Origin: FEN-1099 sp964511015
GTDB taxonomy: Bacteria > Lernaellota > Lernaellaia > Lernaellales > Lernaellaceae
Direction of reading: 5' to 3'
Length of the DNA: 64,000 nt
Assembly: GCA_964511015.1 (NCBI GenBank)
Contig: CAZEDX010000002.1
Span: 67,229 to 131,228, forward strand
Shown here: in pieces, positions 59,783 through 64,000 of the stretch
Layout of the letters: each line of letters begins with the position of its first letter
How positions within the stretch are numbered: position 1 is the stretch's first letter
Notes under the pieces: model-generated
Told to the model about the DNA's origin: nothing
What the model saw: the letters and a program-made list of their open reading frames with translations, nothing else
Databases searched by the model: none
Position numbers and translations under genes: made by a program

Positions 59783-62008
59783 ATGAAACAGCGTCATACC
59801 ATCATTGGTGTTCTCATTCTCGTTGTCTTGTTGGTCTTGGCCGGCGTGCTTCACGCCTGGGTCGAGGCCAACGCGAAATACCGCGAACGATTTCTTCGCG
59901 CCGAACGCCTGACCGCCGACAAAAAAGAAGCCGAGGCAGCGGATATCTATGAAAGCCTGGCGCAGACCGATTGGCCGGTTGCTGATCTGGCCGCCGCGCG
60001 CCTGCGCGACCAAGCCGAGAAACGTGACAACGACGAAGCCGTGTTTTATTGGAATCAACGTATTGTCGACCGGTTCCCGAACAGCCGTTTCCGCCCCCAG
60101 GCCATGCTGGACGCAGCGGACTACGATCTTGCGCATGGCCAGGCGAACCGCGCGCTCGCCGCGCTCGACCGCTTTCTTCGCGAGTATCCGCAACGCGACG
60201 CTGCGCGTGTGTTTTTCCTGCGGGGGCAAGCTCTCGAAGCCCTGGACCGCACCGAAGAAGCCATCGTATCGTACGGACAGTCGGCCTTCTGGTACACCGG
60301 ACAACACGCGGAATTGGCGGAAATCCGGCTCGACCAACTCCAGGCCAACGGCCGCGAGATCGCCTATCCGCCGCCCGAAGAAATCTGGGGACGCATCGCG
60401 GCGAACTTTATCGGCGCTTCGTATGTTACTGCCGAGGCGCTGGCGTTGCGATTCGCCGCGTACTATCCAGAATCACGCGACGCTTTCCGTGCGCGTTTGA
60501 TTGCCGTTGACGCCTTGCTCGCCCGCCGCAAAACCAAAGAAGCTCGCGTACAACTGGAGGCACTTACACGCGCCGCAAATAGCCGCCAGGATCGTGCCGC
60601 AGTGATGGTGCGATTGGCCAAGGTCAACGAATCCTACAGCGAAGACAAAAAGCGTTCGTTCTACGTGCTCGCCGCCGAAATGCCGGAGGGATCGGGCGCT
60701 CGTACGGACGGCTTGCTGGCCCTGTTCCAGCAGGACTGGAACGCCAACCGATTCGGCTCGGCCGCGAAGTACGGTGAACAGGCCCTTGCGGAAGGGGGCC
60801 ATTACTTGCTCGACCCGGCGGATCTTCGCTGGCGCACATCGCTGGCGTGGTACCTTGCCGGAGACTACGACGGAGCAGAACGCGGCCTACGGCAGTTCTT
60901 GTCCTCCTATCCCGAACACGACCGCACTTTGGGCGCGTGGTATTGGCTGGGGCGCGCACAGGAAAACCAGAAAAAGAAAGCCGAGGCGCGTAAGAGTTAT
61001 GAGCAGTGCATGGTTCAGCGGCGGTGGTCATACTATGGCCAATTGGCCGAAGCGCGCCTAGCCGAACAAGGCGTGCCGGCCGACCGTTTATTGTCGTCCA
61101 CAGACGCCAGCGCGGCAAATGCACCATTGATCAAATCCGAATGGGAACAAGCCGACGGCGGCGGTACGCGCCTGGACGCCGGCGCCCGGCGGGCCATCGA
61201 CCACTATGCCACACAAGGCCCGGAACGCCTGCGTGCCGCTTTCTCTGCCCTGCGCGAACTGCGCGAAATGGGGCTGTATAGTGAGGCAAAGTCCCGGCTG
61301 GATTTCGTCAAAGACGATCTTTACGCCACCCCGGAAGGGCCGTATTTCCTGAGCATCGGTTACGCCCTCGCCGGCGACAGCCGTTGGTCGATTCTCGCCG
61401 GCGGCCGTGGTCTATTGCACGTACAGCAAGGCAAGCTGCGTGATCCGGACGGTCTACTGCTCAACCGCGTCTATCCCATGCTACATGCCGATTTGATTCA
61501 ACAAGGCGCACGGAACCACGGCCTCGATCCCTTGTTGGTCTTCGCCTTGATCAAGCAAGAAAGCGCCTTCCAGGCGGACGCGCGGAGTTGGGTCGGCGCC
61601 GCGGGCCTGATGCAGGTCATGCCAAGTACCGGACGCACCATCGCGCGCCGCCGCGGCATCCGTCATTTCCAGCCCTCGTCACTGTATCGCCCCGAAGTCG
61701 GCGTCGATTTCGGTTGTTGGGAACTGGCCCATTTGATGCGCCAGAGCGGCGGTGACATCGCGGCTTCGCTGGCCGGCTACAACGCTGGCTACGGACGGCC
61801 GCAGCGTTGGTGGCCGCAACACTACAGTCGGTCGTATGACGAAATGCTGGAACTCATTCCGTTGACGGAAACACGCGACTACGTCAAGACGATCTTCCTC
61901 AACTATGAGATGTACCAACGTCTCTATCGCGACGATCCGACCGTACCAGGTCGGCGTCCGAGTGAAATGCGACAATTGTTCCAAAAGGTTCGCCCACTCG
62001 CGTCTTGA
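59783..62008 (+). CDS. Soluble lytic murein transglycosylase (Slt-like) with TPR-like superhelix
   Basis: Periplasmic peptidoglycan-cleaving enzyme of 741 residues. An N-terminal signal or anchor helix (about 7-25) is followed by a long alpha-superhelical region of TPR-like units (30-560), as in Slt70. The catalytic SLT domain (about 575-715) shows ALIKQESAFQADARS with the acid Glu, GAAGLMQVMPSTG, ASLAGYNAGYGRPQRW and the final YVKTIFLNYEMYQRL. It cuts between MurNAc and GlcNAc, forming 1,6-anhydro ends. A weak promoter (TTGACC 59748-59753, CATGTT 59771-59776) lies very close to the ATG, so the leader would be very short. Confidence 0.92.
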   Translation: MKQRHTIIGVLILVVLLVLAGVLHAWVEANAKYRERFLRAERLTADKKEAEAADIYESLAQTDWPVADLAAARLRDQAEKRDNDEAVFYWNQRIVDRFPNSRFRPQAMLDAADYDLAHGQANRALAALDRFLREYPQRDAARVFFLRGQALEALDRTEEAIVSYGQSAFWYTGQHAELAEIRLDQLQANGREIAYPPPEEIWGRIAANFIGASYVTAEALALRFAAYYPESRDAFRARLIAVDALLARRKTKEARVQLEALTRAANSRQDRAAVMVRLAKVNESYSEDKKRSFYVLAAEMPEGSGARTDGLLALFQQDWNANRFGSAAKYGEQALAEGGHYLLDPADLRWRTSLAWYLAGDYDGAERGLRQFLSSYPEHDRTLGAWYWLGRAQENQKKKAEARKSYEQCMVQRRWSYYGQLAEARLAEQGVPADRLLSSTDASAANAPLIKSEWEQADGGGTRLDAGARRAIDHYATQGPERLRAAFSALRELREMGLYSEAKSRLDFVKDDLYATPEGPYFLSIGYALAGDSRWSILAGGRGLLHVQQGKLRDPDGLLLNRVYPMLHADLIQQGARNHGLDPLLVFALIKQESAFQADARSWVGAAGLMQVMPSTGRTIARRRGIRHFQPSSLYRPEVGVDFGCWELAHLMRQSGGDIAASLAGYNAGYGRPQRWWPQHYSRSYDEMLELIPLTETRDYVKTIFLNYEMYQRLYRDDPTVPGRRPSEMRQLFQKVRPLAS

Positions 62009-62071
62009 AACCGGCGTTGGATTTTCGCCCTCGGCTCGTGTCACAATACGGTATCACGCTTCGTGGAGGTC

Positions 62072-63268
62072 ATGTTGGATAGGCCCACGTTGGCCCTGTA
62101 TGGCGGAACGCCAGTGCGCACCACACCATTGCCGTATGGACACCAACTTATCAACGAAGAAGACCTCCAGGCCGTGGCCGAGGTGCTACGCGGAGACTGG
62201 CTGACGCAAGGTCCGCACATCGATGAATTCGAGGAAGCTTTCGCCGAGTTTATTGGCACGCGGTATGCCGTGGCCTTCAACAGCGGCACGGCGGCGCTGC
62301 ACGCGGCCTGCCTGGCCGCCGGTCTGGGCTCGGGCGATGAAGCGATCGTCCCGGCCATCACCTTCGCAGCCACCTCCAACGCCGCGCTATATGTGGGCGC
62401 CCACCCGGTCTTCGCGGATGTTGAGCCCGACAGCGGCTTGCTCAACGTGGAGGATCTGCGCCGGTGCGTCAACGGCGACACACGCGCCATCCTGCCCGTG
62501 CATTACGCCGGTCTACCTGTCGACATGGACCCCTTGCTGGAGCTGGCGCGTGAAAACGGACTGACGGTAATCGAAGACGCCTGTCATGCTCCCGGCGCGG
62601 TCTACCGCGATCGGCGGATCGGCACACTAGGCGATCTGGCGTGCTTCAGTTTCCATCCCGTCAAACACTTCACCACCGGTGAAGGCGGCATGGTCACCAC
62701 GGACCGCGCAGACTGGGCCGACCGAATGCGCGCCTTTCGCACCCATGGCATCGTCAAGCCGCCGGCGCGGATGGAGGCGTTGGGCGGTTGGCATTACGAG
62801 ATGGTGGAACTAGGGTTCAACTACCGACTGACCGACATCCAGGCGGCGTTGGGCCTCTCCCAACTCCGGCACGCCGATGATTTTTTGCGCCGCCGTGGCG
62901 AGCTGGCCGCGTTCTACGATGCGGCGTTCCGCGACATCGACGGCGTAAGCTTCCTGCAACCTGGTCCTGAGCGCACGTGTGTCTATCACTTGTACCCGCT
63001 GTTGGTCGAGATGGATGCCCTGTCGTGCGACAAGAAGACCCTGTTCGCTGCCTTGCGCGCCGAAGGGATCGGCGTACAAGTCCACTACATCCCCGTGCCT
63101 GACCATCCGTACTACCGCACGTTGGGATACTCGTCTGACGATCTGCCCGGCGCCCGCCGCTTTTTCTCGCGCGAGATCTCGCTGCCGATGTCGGCCAACA
63201 TCAGCGCGCAAGATCGTGAAGACGTGGTCGCTGCCGTCAACAAGGTATTAGCCGCTTTCAGGAGGTAG
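62072..63268 (+). CDS. DegT/DnrJ/EryC1-family aminotransferase, PseC-like
   Basis: PLP sugar aminotransferase of 398 residues, with ATG 62072 (or TTG 62075) after GGAGG. LALYGGTPVRTTPLPYGHQ and the following EEDLQAVAEVLRGDWLTQGP resemble PseC, which makes UDP-4-amino-4,6-dideoxy-AltNAc for pseudaminic acid. The Schiff-base Lys is in FHPVKHFTTGEGGM (about residue 210); EDACHAPGA is the cofactor Asp segment. Substrate is inferred from similarity only; no other Pse genes are in the window. The next gene starts 2 bases after the stop. Confidence 0.87.
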   Translation: MLDRPTLALYGGTPVRTTPLPYGHQLINEEDLQAVAEVLRGDWLTQGPHIDEFEEAFAEFIGTRYAVAFNSGTAALHAACLAAGLGSGDEAIVPAITFAATSNAALYVGAHPVFADVEPDSGLLNVEDLRRCVNGDTRAILPVHYAGLPVDMDPLLELARENGLTVIEDACHAPGAVYRDRRIGTLGDLACFSFHPVKHFTTGEGGMVTTDRADWADRMRAFRTHGIVKPPARMEALGGWHYEMVELGFNYRLTDIQAALGLSQLRHADDFLRRRGELAAFYDAAFRDIDGVSFLQPGPERTCVYHLYPLLVEMDALSCDKKTLFAALRAEGIGVQVHYIPVPDHPYYRTLGYSSDDLPGARRFFSREISLPMSANISAQDREDVVAAVNKVLAAFRR

Positions 63269-63270
63269 CA

Positions 63271-63942
63271 ATGGATCAGGTGCTAGTTGTGATGGCACAT
63301 CCGGATGACGAAGTTCTCGGCTGCGGGGGAACCATCGCCCAACTGGCCCAACGCGGCCGCGATGTTCGTGTGATCGTGTGCGGCGAAGGTCTGACCAGCC
63401 GGGGCTCCGCCAGTGACAGTGAGCTGAAAACCCTCGACGACGAGTTACGCCGCGCCTGTGCTTTGTTGGGAGTCGCGGAAGTCCATCACTTCGATTGGCC
63501 GGACAACCGTTTCGACACGTTGAGCTTGCTGGAACTGGTCAAAACGATCGAACAGGTGGCCTTGCCCTTGGCTCCGCGGTTGGTGATCACGCACCACCCG
63601 AGCGACCTGAATGTAGACCACCGGGTTGTGCATGACGCCGTGATGACCTGTTTTCGGCCGCTGCCCGGACGTCCGCCAACGACGATTCTCGCGGCGGAGA
63701 TACCCTCGAGCACCGGCTGGGCCGCACCGCTGCCGGACCGCGCATTCGTGCCCAACGTATTTTCTGACATCACCTCGACCTTGACCAAGAAGATCGCGGC
63801 GATGCAGGTCTACACGACCGAAGGTGCCGCCTGGCCGCATCCGCGGAGTGGCGAAGCCATTTCCGCCTGGGCGAAGCAGCGCGGCTGTCTGGTCGGCCTG
63901 GGCGCCGCCGAGGCTTTTGCTCTCTTGCGCCAGTTTTTATAG
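63271..63942 (+). CDS. PIG-L/LmbE-family N-acetylglucosaminyl deacetylase
   Basis: Zinc-dependent deacetylase of 223 residues. VVMAHPDDEVLGCGGTIA (residues 6-23) provides the metal-binding H-P-D-D, and ITHHPSDLNVDHRVVHDAV supplies further ligands. Family members deacetylate GlcNAc-containing glycolipids, mycothiol/bacillithiol precursors or sugar nucleotides. It follows the PseC-like aminotransferase with a good AGGAGG, so it probably modifies the same amino-sugar. The last 58 bases of the window after it show no further gene. Confidence 0.9.
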   Translation: MDQVLVVMAHPDDEVLGCGGTIAQLAQRGRDVRVIVCGEGLTSRGSASDSELKTLDDELRRACALLGVAEVHHFDWPDNRFDTLSLLELVKTIEQVALPLAPRLVITHHPSDLNVDHRVVHDAVMTCFRPLPGRPPTTILAAEIPSSTGWAAPLPDRAFVPNVFSDITSTLTKKIAAMQVYTTEGAAWPHPRSGEAISAWAKQRGCLVGLGAAEAFALLRQFL

Positions 63943-64000
63943 ATCGGGGTAGCGTCAAGAGTTTTGTGTCAGGAGTAGGGGTGCGTTTGTTCCCTCCTTG

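Noticed and set aside
59729..60337. Minus-strand frame of 202 codons over the lytic transglycosylase start
   Set aside because: It is antisense to a well-supported gene and has no family features.
1..64000. CRISPR arrays, insertion sequences, phage genes, toxin-antitoxin pairs, known defence systems
   Set aside because: No spaced direct repeats, transposase, integrase, capsid or defence motifs were recognised on either strand.

Overview
The window looks like a chromosomal segment from a Gram-negative, GC-rich (roughly 60% by eye) and probably anaerobic or oxygen-sensitive bacterium. The Gram-negative call rests on many lipoprotein signal peptides, an outer-membrane barrel, a soluble lytic transglycosylase and a MepM-like M23 peptidase. 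The anaerobic call is an inference from a glycyl radical enzyme with its activase, a superoxide reductase, and an NAD-type dihydroorotate dehydrogenase (PyrD plus PyrK). Asp-rich lipoprotein linkers, two sigma-54-type promoters, a soluble chemoreceptor-like protein and the tmk-holB-ricT order point to a deltaproteobacterial-type lineage (Myxococcota, Desulfobacterota or a neighbouring candidate phylum). No rRNA or other decisive marker is present. I see no insertion sequence, prophage, CRISPR array or integration scar.

Layout. 1-11,836, mostly minus strand: a partial ATP-grasp ligase, an M48 lipoprotein protease, an M23 endopeptidase (plus), a GT-C glycosyltransferase with a polyprenyl-phosphate phosphoribosyltransferase, the replication operon tmk-holB-ricT, threonine catabolism (tdh-kbl), a TatT-like exported protein and a YdjC-type deacetylase. 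12,059-18,343: a beta-propeller lipoprotein and an outer-membrane barrel behind a sigma-54-like promoter, a type IV pilin-like gene with its own sigma-54-like promoter, then a GT-C membrane protein and a sulfatase-fold lipoprotein. 18,431-22,287: yebC, ruvC, ruvA, ruvB, a low-molecular-weight phosphatase and a cupin. 22,314-24,960: lon and tRNA-Leu(CAG). 25,131-33,236: an odd hydrolase-like lipoprotein, rimI, pyrK, pyrD, then on the minus strand dacB-aroE-aroK and an FG-GAP propeller protein.

33,417-37,840 is a translationally coupled GT4-GT2-asparagine synthase-GT2 cluster for a surface glycan. 37,893-42,475 holds an alkaline-phosphatase-superfamily/TPR lipoprotein and a second Lon-family protease. 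42,812-50,226 carries an amidase, an M3 oligopeptidase, a C45-like hydrolase with an acidic tail, a membrane-anchored SUMF1-like protein and a large Asp-rich lipoprotein. 50,427-53,531: superoxide reductase, a Rossmann-chemoreceptor fusion, an SDR, an SGNH lipoprotein and a small hypothetical gene. 53,696-58,925 is a glycyl-radical-enzyme operon running into mutY. 58,922-63,942: a nitrilase-family amidase, a lytic transglycosylase, a PseC-like aminotransferase and a PIG-L-type deacetylase.

Themes: cell-envelope building and remodelling dominates. Genes are tightly packed, with many ATGA overlaps and three convergent pairs whose stop codons overlap by exactly four bases. No single cluster is a clear new defence or mobile system. 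The most unusual items are the Rossmann-chemoreceptor fusion, the hydrolase-like lipoprotein with apparently permuted segments and no visible nucleophile, the glycyl radical enzyme of unassigned substrate, and sulfatase- and SUMF1-fold proteins that both lack their expected catalytic cysteines. Promoter, terminator and permutation calls are by-eye readings.
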